A stretch of DNA of 40,253 nucleotides from Cytidiella melzeri (GCA_022592445.1 JABYQR010000388.1:1-40253); one strand, 5' to 3'; shown: positions 1 through 9,971, numbered from the stretch's first letter. Notes: generated from the sequence alone by a model not told the origin. Program-made: numbers and translations.

Positions 1-205
1 TAACCTAACCTAACCTAACCTAACCTAACCTAACCTAACCTAACCTAACCTAACCTAACCTAACCTAACCTAACCTAACCTAACCTAACCTAACCTAACC
101 TAACCTAACCTAACCTAACCTAACCTAACCTAACCTAACCTAACCTAACCTAACCTAACCTAACCTAACCTAACCTAACCTAACCTAACCTAACCTAACC
201 TAACC
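1..205. repeat. Telomeric repeat array (TAACC)n
   Basis: Forty-one uninterrupted copies of the 5-bp unit TAACC, read from the chromosome end inwards, so the G-rich strand is (TTAGG)n. The array is perfect to its last unit and then changes abruptly to degenerate subtelomeric sequence. A pentameric TTAGG telomere is best known from arthropods; most filamentous fungi use TTAGGG. The rest of the window (short introns, chromodomain gypsy, copia) looks fungal. Confidence 0.97.
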
Positions 206-1290
206 TTTGCTACGTTTTGGTCAGTTACGCACCTTTCTGCTCCCTTACACTCTGTTTAGCTCCTTTGCACTCAGTGTACCTCCGTTTAGGTATGTTTTGG
301 TCCGTTCACCACTGTTGCACTTTCCTAAACTCCGTTGAGCACCTTGGCACTCTCTTTAACTCCGTTTACCTAAGTTTACCTCCGTTTCGGTCTCAGAAGC
401 ACCTGTTAACTCTCTTACACTCCGTTTTGGTCCGTTCACCACTGTTGCACTTTCCTAAACTCCGTTGAGCACCTTGGCACTCTCTTTACCTCCGTTTACC
501 TCCGTTTCGGTCTCAGAAGCACCTCTCAACTCTCTTACACTCCGTTTTGGTCCGTTCACCACTGGTGCACTTTCTTAAACTCCGTTTAGCTCCTTGGCAC
601 TCTCTTTGCCTCCGTTTACCTCCGTTTTGGTCTCAGAAGCACCTCTCAACTCTCTTGCACTCCGTTTTGGTCCGTTAAGCACCTCGGCACTCTGTTTACC
701 TTTGTTTAGCTGCCTTTTAGTCCGTCAAGCACCTAAGTCCTCCGTTACATTTAGTTTAGCTCCTTTGCACTTTGTTCACATCTGTTTAGCTGCGTTTTTC
801 TGCATTTTGGTCCATTCACCACCTTTGCACTCTGTTAGACTCCATTTAGCTCTATATAGCTGCGTTTTAGTCCGTTAAGCATCTTTGTACTCCGTTTAGC
901 TCTGTTTTAACCCTTCTGATCTGTTTGACTTTGTTTCACTGACTTTAGCTCCATTTCACCCCCCTTTTGCTTCAGTCTACTTTTTTATCCTCCGTTGTCC
1001 TCTGTTTGGCCCTGTGGAGCCCCATTCTGCTCTGTCGTACTCTTTCATACTTTTTTGCACCTCATTGGGCTCCACTTTACTTTCTTTCAGTCCCTTACAA
1101 TCTAATGTACTCTGCATTGCTCTGTTTGGCCGCTTCTTAACCCACAGTAGTCTGTTTGGCCCTTTTGCGCTTCATTTTAGTACATGTTCTGTTTCACTCT
1201 GTTCTGCTCTGTTGGACTGTGTCTTTTTGTTTAACCCCGTCTGGGCTTGTTGCGCTCCGTTTTGCTACATTTTGCATGGTTGAGTGTTGG
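206..1290. repeat. Subtelomeric degenerate 10-bp periodic repeat
   Basis: Almost every 10-base block from about 211 to 1180 is a variant of one decamer close to TCCGTTTAGC, and the blocks keep the same register throughout. A higher-order unit of exactly 120 bp (12 decamers) is visible: the block TCTCAGAAGC recurs at 391, 511 and 631 with matching flanks. Register is lost after about 1190. Open reading frames of 64-94 codons cross it only because the decamer lacks stops, and I do not consider them genes. The register is also that of the telomeric pentamers (10 = 2 x 5). Confidence 0.85.
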
Positions 1291-1948
1291 GCAGCTGTCC
1301 ATACAAGTCAATTGCTAATATATACTGTTGTTCAGGATCAATCTGCGCAACATCATGCCGGAGAAGCATACTACAGCTAAGCACTCAACCGGTATCAGAG
1401 ATGGATGAGAGCGTAGGTTTTTTTTAACTTTCTTGTACATTGTCCTCGAGGGTGTGGCCCTATGGTTGACACAATACATCCTGTATATACTGTCTGCATT
1501 GCTATGCTAAATGTTGACAAATGTAAAAGGGTTATGATAGGAAAGAAGGCTGCTCATCACATTTGTTGAAGGTTGCGTTGTGTTAGCAAGGGGTAGAGTT
1601 GTGGGGATGTGTGTCAAGTGCACTTTTGACTATTGCACATTCTACCCCCCATGCTGGCTCAAACACTTCATCTTCCATCAACTGCTCACATGAGCATTCC
1701 AGGACCAAGCACTTTCTTACAACAAATTCATCGCAGCTTTGAAGGAATGGCCAAGTTCCTCGAAGAATAATAGGCAAAGAGCTGGGTGCTCAGCAGGTAG
1801 GCCACCACTGTAAGCCTCAGCTTTGATGGAATCGCCAGTTCCTCGAAGAATAATAGTCATAGAGCTGAGCGCTCAGCATGTAGAACACCACACAACTGTA
1901 AGCATCATCAAGTTGTAGCAAGCACCATAACTGAGTACAACCCTTTCA
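1291..1948. other. Non-coding subtelomeric stretch with a local duplication
   Basis: No convincing gene. A roughly 84-bp segment is present twice in tandem, starting near 1735 and 1819; each copy contains AGTTCCTCGAAGAATAATAG and a following GAGCTG-GCTCAGCA motif. The rest is unremarkable AT/GC-balanced DNA ending at the copia insertion site. Confidence 0.5.
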
Positions 1949-1953
1949 GCATA

Positions 1954-2301
1954 TTGTTTTGCGAGGGGAGAGCGAGCGCACACGAGTGATAACGAGTAAA
2001 GTGGGATAAATCAATAGTAACGAATATACATGAGTTTATATAGTTTTTGGAGATAGCGGAAATAACTAATGTAGTAATAAAATGGAAGAGGAATTATGGC
2101 ATGATAAAGCGGGTACTCGGAATGTATGTGGAGGAAGGGATATACTAAAATATACAATGACATAGGCGGATAACTAGATAGATAAAAGAGAATGAAGGAA
2201 GCTAGCGGATCGCGTGTATAGGACGGAACAGAGAGCGGAATGACGGAGCAGTGATTCGGAATCAATTTATGATGACTCGGAACACCTTATAGAACAACAC
2301 T
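1954..2301 (-). repeat. 3' LTR of the copia element
   Basis: 348 bp, matching 6531-6878. On the plus strand it starts TTGTTTTGCG and ends AACAACACT; the outer flank is the GCATA target duplication. It lies downstream of the RNase H end of the polyprotein, so it is the 3' LTR. Confidence 0.93.
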
Positions 2302-2310
2302 CCCCCTCAA
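2302..2310 (-). promoter_or_regulatory. Polypurine tract of the copia element
   Basis: Read on the minus strand this is a purine run ending in five Gs immediately before the 3' LTR, the usual position for priming plus-strand DNA synthesis in LTR elements. Confidence 0.6.
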
Positions 2311-3749
2311 CGAGTGGCGAGGTTGTTGAGCGCGAGTTGCTCTTGGTGTTTAATACGAGACAGCGGCTTTGTGAGCATGTCGGCGCGGTTGTCTTCGGAA
2401 CTGCAGTGAGGGACTTTGATGGAACCGTCGAGGACGCGTTCGCGTACGAAATGATGACGAATATCGATATGTTTCGAGCGTGCGTGGAACTGGTGGTCTT
2501 GAGCGAATGAAATCGCTGCGAGATTGTCGGTGGCGATGACAGTTGGCCCGTTCGAGGAAAATCCTAATTCCTCGAGGAGTGTCCTGAACCAAACGGCTTC
2601 CTTAGTAGCGTGAGCGAGCGCGACATACTCAGCTTCCATTGTAGATAGAGCGACCGTGCTCTGCTTCTTCGAACTCCAACTAACCATCCCTCCTCCGAGC
2701 GTGAAAACATATCCCGAGATTGATCGGCGATCGAGACGGCTTTGGCCCCAGTCTGCGTCGCTGAAACCTGTAACGATGAAGTCGGAAGAATTGCCGAAGG
2801 TAAGTCCAAGTTCTCGGGTTCCTTTGAGATAGCGAAGGACATGTTTAGCGGCGGTGCAATGAGTGGAAGTGTGAGCGACGTTAAATTGGCTGAGCGACTG
2901 TACGGCGAATGCGATATCTGGGCGAGTGCCGACGGCGGAGTACATGAGTGAGCCGATGACGGCTTGGTATGGAAAATCGGAGTCGAGGTCTTCATCAGTG
3001 GAGGCCGGCGAGAGTGCAATGTTTGCGTCCAGAGGTGTGGACACCGGATTGCAGGATTCCATGCCGAAACGCGAGAGGATGGCGTCAGTGTATCGCGTTT
3101 GAGTGAGAGTGATCGTACCCTGATCACGGTGACGAGTGATTTGAATGCCGACATAGAGGCCGGCTTCACCAAGGTCGGTGATGTCGAAAAACTTCCGCAG
3201 ATTATTCTTGAGATCGGTGGTGGTTTGAAGATCAGATGACGCAACGAGGCAGTCATCGACGTGTGTGCCAATCAAGGTGAGAGTTGTATCTGCGAAACGA
3301 TAGTAGAGGCATGGATCAGACTGGGAACGTACGAATCCCAGTGACTTGAGCAAGACTCGATCGAGTTCGAGGCGCCAAGCGCGTCCGGCTTGTTTCAGAC
3401 CATAGAGTGCCTTGTGGAGACGGTATACGCGTAGAGTTCCATCTTCATATCCAGGTGCTTGGCGCATGTAAATGTCTTCTTGTAGGGGAGAGTTTAGATA
3501 GGCACCAACTACGTCAACTTGATGGAGTTCGAGATCGAGGCGTGCTGTAATTGCAATGAGTGTCCGGAAAGTCTCCAAGCGCATGACGGGAGCGTGGGTG
3601 GCGAAAAAGTCTTGGCCCGGAATCTGTGAGAAACCCTGAGCTACCAGTCGCGCCTTGTATTTGAGGATCTTTCCATCGGAATCGCGTTTGATGGCGAAGA
3701 CCCAGCGACAGCCAACGGCTTTTCGTTCGGCTGGTAAGTCCTCAACCGT
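2307..3749 (-). CDS. Copia polyprotein, C-terminal part (reverse transcriptase-RNase H)
   Basis: Continues in the same frame as the upstream Gag-integrase frame, after the single TAA at 3750-3752; the first in-frame ATG after the stop is at 3584. Visible motifs are the copia RT block QVDVVGAYLNSPL, the YGLKQAGRAW block, a catalytic block HVDD (commonly YVDD in the family), and RNase H blocks SDADWGQSRLDRRS, MEAEYVAL and SKHIDIRHH. It would convert element RNA into DNA in cytoplasmic particles. Residues just after the stop (AVGCRWVFAIK) are typical of the start of copia RT, so the stop falls inside what was one polyprotein. Whether this half is made depends on readthrough or another copy. Confidence 0.9.
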   Translation of the reverse strand, partial: TVEDLPAERKAVGCRWVFAIKRDSDGKILKYKARLVAQGFSQIPGQDFFATHAPVMRLETFRTLIAITARLDLELHQVDVVGAYLNSPLQEDIYMRQAPGYEDGTLRVYRLHKALYGLKQAGRAWRLELDRVLLKSLGFVRSQSDPCLYYRFADTTLTLIGTHVDDCLVASSDLQTTTDLKNNLRKFFDITDLGEAGLYVGIQITRHRDQGTITLTQTRYTDAILSRFGMESCNPVSTPLDANIALSPASTDEDLDSDFPYQAVIGSLMYSAVGTRPDIAFAVQSLSQFNVAHTSTHCTAAKHVLRYLKGTRELGLTFGNSSDFIVTGFSDADWGQSRLDRRSISGYVFTLGGGMVSWSSKKQSTVALSTMEAEYVALAHATKEAVWFRTLLEELGFSSNGPTVIATDNLAAISFAQDHQFHARSKHIDIRHHFVRERVLDGSIKVPHCSSEDNRADMLTKPLSRIKHQEQLALNNLATR

Positions 3750-6377
3750 TTAGGTCCCTAAGTTCTTCAGCTGATTCATTTCCTTATCCATTGCCTCCTT
3801 CCAGAAAAGCCAATCCGAGCGTGCCTTGACTTCATCAATAGTTTGAGGCGTGTCGGGATTGAGAGCGGCGAAACATAAGTTAGCTTCCCCTTCTGAGATC
3901 GTGCCTTGTGCATCCGAGATCTCATCCTGAACCAAGGGTTCGGATACAGGCACATTTCTTGATCGAGGCTTGGCGGAGAGTGCCCGAAGAGTCTTCTGTT
4001 TGCCGTCGTTTGCTTTGAGATAGTCGACACGTTCAATATTACGACGAGTGCGAGTAACAGCAAGGGGAGGCGTGGCCACTCGGGGCTTGACTGCGGTAGG
4101 TGGCGGAGCGGGTGCAATTAGCGGAGTAACCTGTAAATTCTCCCCCTCAAGCCCGGCAGTGAACTCAATTATCGGCGCTGCAAGCCCGGTGTTCTTTGGA
4201 AAAATCACATCCCTGGATGTGAGAACGTGGCGCGTTTCAGGTACGAAATACCTCCATCCAACGGTAGACTCCTTGATGCCGACAAATTTTCGCTTGATGG
4301 ATTGTGCATTCAGTTTGGACGTGCGAACGTTCACACGTACCCAACAATCTACGCCGAACTCGTAAATTCCGGCTAAATTTGGCTTCTTTGATCGAAGGGC
4401 CTGGTAGGGCGTTTTCCCTGGAAGGGCTCGTGTTGGCGACCGATTTTTAAGAAATGCAGCGTAAGACGTCGCTTCTTCCCATAAGAATTTCGGAAGGTCA
4501 TGTGCGATCAGCATGGCACGGGCGTGTTCGATCAAAGTTCGATTCAATCGTTCGGACACACCGTTGTATTCTGGTGAGTATGGCGAAGTCGGCTCAATTT
4601 GAATGCCGTGCTTTTCAATGTATATCTTGGTAGCGCCTAAAACATATTCTTTGGCGTTATCGACCCGAAAAGTCTTGATGCGACAATTAAGGTGGTTCTC
4701 GATCCAGGCGTCGAGTTCTTCGATCTTCGAAGATGTTTCGTCGTGATCTTTCATGTATGAGGTCCAGACGTAGCGTGTTTTGCCGTCTGTGAAGGTTATC
4801 ATGTAGCGATTAACATGAATGGATGCAACAGAAGCGGGTCCCCAGATATCTGTAAAGATTAACTCGCCGATCTTCGAAATCTTGCGCGAAGTTTGCGTCG
4901 GGAACGGCGAACGAGAGTGTTTTGCTTGAATGCAGGATTCACAAGTAAAGTTAGCGTCTGAGGTGGTATCAACGTTCATTCCTGCAACTAAACCCTCGTC
5001 GTGCAACTCCTTGAGCTGCTTCTTGTTGAGATGACCGAGGGCGCAATGCCACTCATACCATGATCGAGGAGTATCGGCGATCATGCTTACCGCAGGGACG
5101 GGTTTAACGTCCATACGGTATAGGTAACCGGATTTGATTCCGCGTCCAATCCGTTTGTTGCCCTTTTTGATGAGAAGATCTTTTCCATTGCCCTCGTAGG
5201 AAAAACCAGAGCTGGTCAGGCGTCCAAGAGAGATAAGATTATATTTCATTGTAGGCGCGTGGAGTGCGTCCTTGAGGACAATAGGGACAAGACCGTGGTC
5301 GGTATTGAAGATGATGCGAATGTCGCCTCGGCCGAGACTAGTGCAATTTCCAACGCCGTGGATATCGCTTGATACCGGCGTGTAACTGACAAATAGAGAT
5401 TGATCAGCGACGATGTGTGACGTCGTACCAGTATCAGCAAGCCAGGTTGGTTCCGTTGCGAGGAAAGATTCTTCTTCGGCAATGAAAGTGTATTCATCAG
5501 CGTCGCCTGAATCGTCCTCGCTCTCTGCGACGTGAGAGAAATTTCTTCGTCCCTTGCCCTTATCCCCTTTCTTATCTTTCTCTTTCTCTTTCTTTCCTTT
5601 TTCCTTTTCCTTCTCATCGTTCTTTCTGGCCTCCTTCCTACATTCGGGTTTAATGTGACCTTCCTTACCGCAACCGTGACAAAAAACGCCTGATCGGAAT
5701 TTTGATTTGATGCGTCGTTTAGTATTAGCGAACAGGGTCGTGTCGGTAGTTGAACGCTCCTTTCGGCGGCCTTCTTCCTGTAGAATGCGGCCAATAATAT
5801 TGGCGGAGGTTAACGTGTTGTCAAGCGAAATGGAAGCGATCAGAGGATCCCAAGTGGGCGGTAAGGCGGTTAGGATGACGGAAGCAAGCTCGTTATCGGA
5901 GATCTTCGTTGTTTGAATAAGATTGATCTCTTGCCACAGGCTCTTGATTTTTCGGATTTCTTCCTCAAGATCAGAACCTTCTGTTATGGAATATCGGAGG
6001 AAACGACGGCGAAGAACAATCAGCGCTACCGCGCCTTCGTTGTTAAATACATTGGCAAGAGTGTCGAAGGCATCCTTCGAAGTGGCGGCGGAAATCACAT
6101 GCGCCATCATAGCGTTTGAAACGCGGAGCCGAATGGCCGTAAGGGCCTTCCGATCCTTCTTTGTCCAATCGGCAAGTAGTTTTGCATCTGTGGGTTTAGC
6201 AATATCTCTGGATGTATAATCCCACAGACCCATGTCCGTGAGAATATCCGAGATTTGAACGCGCCAAGTGATGTAGTTCTCGGCTCCCCGTAATGGGTCG
6301 ATTCGGTAAGTGCCCAAGTATTCGGACGCACTAGAAGGTGCCGCAGCGACGGAGGCAGGTGTGGTAGTAGTAGACAT
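3750..6377 (-). CDS. Copia polyprotein, N-terminal part (Gag-protease-integrase)
   Basis: 875 codons from ATG to an in-frame TAA. Gag occupies about residues 1-230, followed by a zinc knuckle CHGCGKEGHIKPEC near 233-246, a lysine-rich linker, an aspartic protease motif LADTGTTSH near 315, the integrase zinc-binding module (HCALGHLN ... CESCIQAKH) and the catalytic core with FTDIWGPA, FRVDNAKEY and SPYSPEYNGVSERLNR. The chain ends at ...LKNLGT, just before the expected RT start. Copia elements normally encode everything in one frame, so this is probably a nonsense mutation. A recent copy with matching LTRs and no other damage leaves deliberate readthrough possible. Confidence 0.93.
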   Translation of the reverse strand: MSTTTTPASVAAAPSSASEYLGTYRIDPLRGAENYITWRVQISDILTDMGLWDYTSRDIAKPTDAKLLADWTKKDRKALTAIRLRVSNAMMAHVISAATSKDAFDTLANVFNNEGAVALIVLRRRFLRYSITEGSDLEEEIRKIKSLWQEINLIQTTKISDNELASVILTALPPTWDPLIASISLDNTLTSANIIGRILQEEGRRKERSTTDTTLFANTKRRIKSKFRSGVFCHGCGKEGHIKPECRKEARKNDEKEKEKGKKEKEKDKKGDKGKGRRNFSHVAESEDDSGDADEYTFIAEEESFLATEPTWLADTGTTSHIVADQSLFVSYTPVSSDIHGVGNCTSLGRGDIRIIFNTDHGLVPIVLKDALHAPTMKYNLISLGRLTSSGFSYEGNGKDLLIKKGNKRIGRGIKSGYLYRMDVKPVPAVSMIADTPRSWYEWHCALGHLNKKQLKELHDEGLVAGMNVDTTSDANFTCESCIQAKHSRSPFPTQTSRKISKIGELIFTDIWGPASVASIHVNRYMITFTDGKTRYVWTSYMKDHDETSSKIEELDAWIENHLNCRIKTFRVDNAKEYVLGATKIYIEKHGIQIEPTSPYSPEYNGVSERLNRTLIEHARAMLIAHDLPKFLWEEATSYAAFLKNRSPTRALPGKTPYQALRSKKPNLAGIYEFGVDCWVRVNVRTSKLNAQSIKRKFVGIKESTVGWRYFVPETRHVLTSRDVIFPKNTGLAAPIIEFTAGLEGENLQVTPLIAPAPPPTAVKPRVATPPLAVTRTRRNIERVDYLKANDGKQKTLRALSAKPRSRNVPVSEPLVQDEISDAQGTISEGEANLCFAALNPDTPQTIDEVKARSDWLFWKEAMDKEMNQLKNLGT

Positions 6378-6511
6378 AGTGATCTAATAATAAGATCTTA
6401 GCGTAATAGAGATGGCCTACGGGCGTAATGCCGACGTATTGTCGCCGTGATCCGTAAAGGGTCCAAGTACAGAGCTTGAAGTTATCGAAGGATTGGTGCG
6501 CTTGATTTAGA

Positions 6512-6530
6512 GCGCGGGGCTCATAACCTA
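6512..6530 (-). promoter_or_regulatory. Probable primer-binding site of the copia element
   Basis: Directly inside the 5' LTR the minus strand reads TAGGTTATGAGCCCCGCGC. Its position fits a tRNA primer-binding site. The priming tRNA is not assigned; the GGTTATGAGCC core loosely resembles initiator-tRNA-type sites of other copia elements. Confidence 0.4.
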
Positions 6531-6878
6531 TTGTTTTGCGAGGGGAGAGCGAGCGCACACGAGTGATAACGAGTAAAGTGGGATAAATCAATAGTAACGA
6601 ATATACATGAGTTTATATAGTTTTTGGAGATAGCGGAAATAACTAATGTAGTAATAAAATGGAAGAGGAATTATGGCATGATAAAGCGGGTACTCGGAAT
6701 GTATGTGGAGGAAGGGATATACTAAAATATACAATGACATAGGCGGATAACTAGATAGATAAAAGAGAATGAAGGAAGCTAGCGGATCGCGTGTATAGGA
6801 CGGAACAGAGAGCGGAATGACGGAGCAGTGATTCGGAATCAATTTATGATGACTCGGAACACCTTATAGAACAACACT
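6531..6878 (-). repeat. 5' LTR of the copia element
   Basis: 348 bp, same sequence as 1954-2301 as far as can be read by eye, followed by the second GCATA target copy. It lies upstream of the Gag start and should hold the element promoter. Confidence 0.93.
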
Positions 6879-6883
6879 GCATA

Positions 6884-7799
6884 GCTACATAATTTCAGTA
6901 TTTGAGGACATTCATTGCAACCATGAGCGGCTGATGAGACAGTTGGAGGAGGTTCCTGCTGTCTTCAACATTCTAAGACCACAGGCGAACGACATTAAAA
7001 GGGGCAATTCCACCAACAGTCAATGCCACGTAAAGCAGGTGCAGCTGTGTTGACGCTTGAGCTTCATGCACTGATTTGAGGCAGCAGCCTACCTGATTTA
7101 TGTGGCATTGGTGAAGCCCTGTGCACTGTGCAAAGAGCTGTTCCCATAGAACAGGTTTGGGGCAAGAGTGAATGGACGAGAGCACGAGATTGAGGAATTG
7201 AAATATTGCTTACATTCTGACCGCTGACTGATAGTGGAGGAATGAACTGTTGCTGTGTGGAGTGGCTGAATGCGGGTGATGTGGTGGAAGAGAAGGAATG
7301 GTGAAGATGTGAGAGGTGCTATGTTGAGCACAGTGAGATGGTCTTTATTTATGCTTATGTAATCAGTGTTGCCGCCTTTCCCACGCTCTGTGATGCTGAT
7401 TTCTGAGGGCCCCATTTAGGGATGTCATGTTTGATGCATGATATGTTTTGAAGAGAGTTGCAGACGATAAGTGCGCGAGGCACTATGCTGCAGCACGTAA
7501 CAGCGAACGACCGAGAGAAAGGACTGAAACAGAGGAAGGGAATGGAGACGGTGGAAGGGAGGAGGTGTTGAGTTTGATGTGTAATACCTTGACAGAGATG
7601 TGAGAGAGTGGCAGGACGTGTGTTTGAGGTATAAGGGCTTTGCTCCAGCAGAGAAAGAGTTGGTCAAGCACAAGCAGCGGCGTGCTGCAAGTGGCAAAAC
7701 TGGGTGGTCATCACCTGAGAACGAGAGAGAATGTTATGGGGGTAAGGAAATGGTCTGTGCAACAACAAGACAATGTGCGTTAAGCAACACTACGAGTTA
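6884..7799. other. Intergenic stretch without a supported gene
   Basis: About 900 bp between the copia target duplication and the first hairpin. The short frames here have no recognisable domain, no intron signals that join them and no similarity to the neighbouring genes. I see no repeat structure in it. Confidence 0.4.
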
Positions 7800-7914
7800 C
7801 CCCGATAACGAGACAGAACGTTATCGGGGTGTGGAAGAGTCTGAGCGACGACAAGACAACGCGCCTTATGGAAGAGTATGGGCTTCCCCGATAGCGGGAG
7901 AGAACGTTATCGGA
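7800..7914. repeat. Two CCGATA hairpins (intergenic)
   Basis: 7800-7829 is a perfect 11-bp stem (CCCCGATAACG / CGTTATCGGGG) with an 8-nt loop. 7886-7914 is a second hairpin with stem CCCCGATAGCG / CGTTATCGG and an 8-nt loop. These are the telomere-proximal members of the family that recurs up to 24.6 kb. They lie upstream of the partial paralogue at 8504. Confidence 0.85.
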
Positions 7915-8503
7915 GACCAGTAACATGGTGAAACTAATGACGTGGAGTACGTAGGTCACGTGGGAAATAAAGGGCAGTGCTGAGCTGGAATGCTGTGACA
8001 GCGGGATACGGTGTAGAGTGTTACATATACAGGGATAGATACTGACATACTTAAGTGTTATGTACAAGTGCAAAGAACATGAACACTATTGACAGATGGC
8101 TGTGTCATCAGAGGCATGTGTCAATAGGGGCGTGTGGATAGTGACTGGCGATGACAGGTAATTGTGAGATTGGTATGTACGGATGCGGCATGTGTGTAGA
8201 GTGTAGTGTGCATGTACGTGCGTGAATAGGTGTGTTATTCCCACGTAGGGGAGCACGAGGTGCTTGGCGAGGGTCATTGTTGTAGGGCGTGGTTTCTCGG
8301 AGAGAGTCAAGTAGCCGAGTTGGTATGGATGACTAAGGAATGTGTAATGTCAGAAGCAGTATAAGACGGTGAGGGTTCGGGGGGGATTGTGCTGTGATTC
8401 CCACTGTGTACCCTGGAGAATCTGAAAGGATTGTTGCAGCGTCTTGGTGAGTTGAGGACGTGTACTCATTGTGTGTGATGGAAGTGACGGTTAGTGCAGG
8501 AAC

Positions 8504-9300
8504 ATGAATAACGACCTGTGGGAGATTTTTTCAGTGCCGGTTGGGGAGATGCGGGAGATTGTGGGGAAGGGGACGATGCCTGTTGAGCTGGCGTACGAGG
8601 GGGTTATGCTTTTGCAGCATCCGTGGCGGCACGCGGCATGGGTGAAGGAGCACTACCTGTGGGTGCTTGGGAACTTCAGCATGAGGGATGGCGCGCACCG
8701 AGCTGTGTTGTACGCTGCGAGGTTGTGCGTTGCGACGATGCCGAGGCATTTCATGGACAGGGGGCACCAGTTTGCGGTGCGTGAAGCATGGACGGAGCAG
8801 GAGGCGTTGGCAGCGATGCAGGCTGCGCCTGTTGTTGAGTTACCGCGGAGGATTAGGGCGCGGTCAGTTTTTCTGGGTGTTGTTGCGATGGGGCTTGGGC
8901 TACTGCACTGGGATTCGCCTCTTGGAGAGCGAAGCATGCAGGGAACAATTGTTCCTAATGATTGGATTAGATGCCACGGTGAGTGATAAGTGTTATAGGG
9001 GGGAGAAGAGTGCTTACGTTTTATGTGTGATGAACAGGGCCAAAGGGGGTGGTTGCGTCGCTGCTTGTGCGCTTTGGACTTTGCCACGCTACTGCGCCGT
9101 TTCTTATAGGGGGACCTGGAAAGTGGCGGATGAAGAGCTGCGAGGAGCTTAGGCATAGTGTGGAGGTGTTTGAGGACGCGTTGGCTAATGATATTGTGAA
9201 TGGAGCGCACCAGGCGATTGGGGAGCTTTGTGGTCCATCTGTGCGTGCGCAACTGATTGCGACGGGGGCGCTTGGGCCTGTTATCTTGCCACCCGAGTAG
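8504..9300 (+). CDS. Partial paralogue of the C-terminal region of gene B
   Basis: Two exons, 8504-8978 and 9038-9300, joined by a 59-nt GT-AG intron, encode 245 aa in phase. The product aligns with the end of gene B on the opposite strand. The block around WVKEHYLWVLGNFSM and YAARLCVATMP matches gene B WVKKQYDWTIANLDM and YAARICIATLP, and the last exon (MKSCEELRH ... ALCGP-like) matches MKSHNELEV ... ALCGP. The intron before the last exon is at the same position and phase in both. The upstream two thirds of gene B are missing, and an acceptor-like AG lies just before the ATG, so this is probably a 5'-truncated duplicate. An in-frame 36-nt segment (about 8537-8572) corresponds to a 38-nt intron in gene B and may also be spliced. 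Function unknown. Confidence 0.6.
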
Positions 9301-9377
9301 TAATAAGAACAACAACATGTACTGGGTGCTTCGAGACTCCTTTTTGAAATGCGAACGATGTGAGAAATTGTTTGATG

Positions 9378-9843
9378 GTGTTAACGGAGACAGGGACAGG
9401 AGCAGAGTATTAGCACATTGTAGTGAATCTCGACCTGGAGGCGACTCCGATATGCAGTTAATCACGACCTGGGGGATACTCCGATAAGCAGCGGTGGTGT
9501 TAACGGGAACAGGGACAGGGTGCAGAGTATTAGCACATTGTTAGTAAACTCGAACTGGGGGTTACTCCGATAACGAGCGACAGTGCTATCGGGGACAGGC
9601 AGGAGGGTAACATTGATGACACAGAAGGTGGAGGTCACGTGGCAAAGCCAGGGAGGCGCGGAACGGGAATAATAATAGATACGTTATTATGTACAGGTGA
9701 GACGAATACGACCACTATTATTGACGGGTGGTTGTGTCATAGTATTATCATGACATGTGTTTCAGCGACGGTGTGCTGTACGTTGTGGGCACATTCAAGC
9801 CAGATCAATGAGTGCTCCGATAGTGGGAGAATTTGTTATCGGA
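9378..9843. repeat. Tandem duplication and hairpins behind the partial paralogue
   Basis: A unit of about 119 bp starting GTGTTAACGG occurs at 9378 and 9497, each copy followed by GCAGAGTATTAGCACATTG and a CTCCGATA half-site. Intact hairpins lie at 9565-9594 (CTCCGATAACG ... CTATCGGGG) and 9815-9843 (CTCCGATAGTG ... TTATCGG). Sequence at about 9612-9770 resembles 7930-8140 (shared GTCACGTGG and TTGACRGRTGG-TGTGTCAT blocks), so the partial gene sits between two diverged copies of one intergenic segment. Confidence 0.65.
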
Positions 9844-9971
9844 AACACTGCGCATTGCGATTCTGAGTGTACGGATTAGATAGATAGATTTAAATAGGTA
9901 AATTAGAGAGGCATTGTATGTGCATGATGTAAGTGTTGTGAGGAGGAAAGAGGGATTTAACGATTGATGGT

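Larger units (their letters stand above)
1954..6878 (-). mobile_element. Ty1/copia LTR retrotransposon, full length
   Basis: The element is 4925 bp, bounded by two 348-bp LTRs and flanked by the 5-bp target duplication GCATA (1949-1953 and 6879-6883). It is transcribed on the minus strand. The order Gag, protease, integrase, reverse transcriptase, RNase H is diagnostic of Ty1/copia. A purine-rich tract ending in GAGGGGG abuts the 3' LTR, and a possible primer-binding site follows the 5' LTR. The two LTRs appear identical where compared (they encode an identical 84-codon frame), so insertion is recent. The only visible coding lesion is one in-frame TAA between the integrase and reverse transcriptase regions. 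Confidence 0.95.

Noticed and set aside
217..1283. Overlapping plus-strand open frames of 74-94 codons in the subtelomere
   Set aside because: They follow the 10-bp repeat, which has no stops in its consensus; the translated text is itself periodic and has no domain.
2011..2265. 84-codon frame repeated at 6588-6842
   Set aside because: It lies inside the LTRs, is antisense to nothing known and is identical only because the LTRs are.
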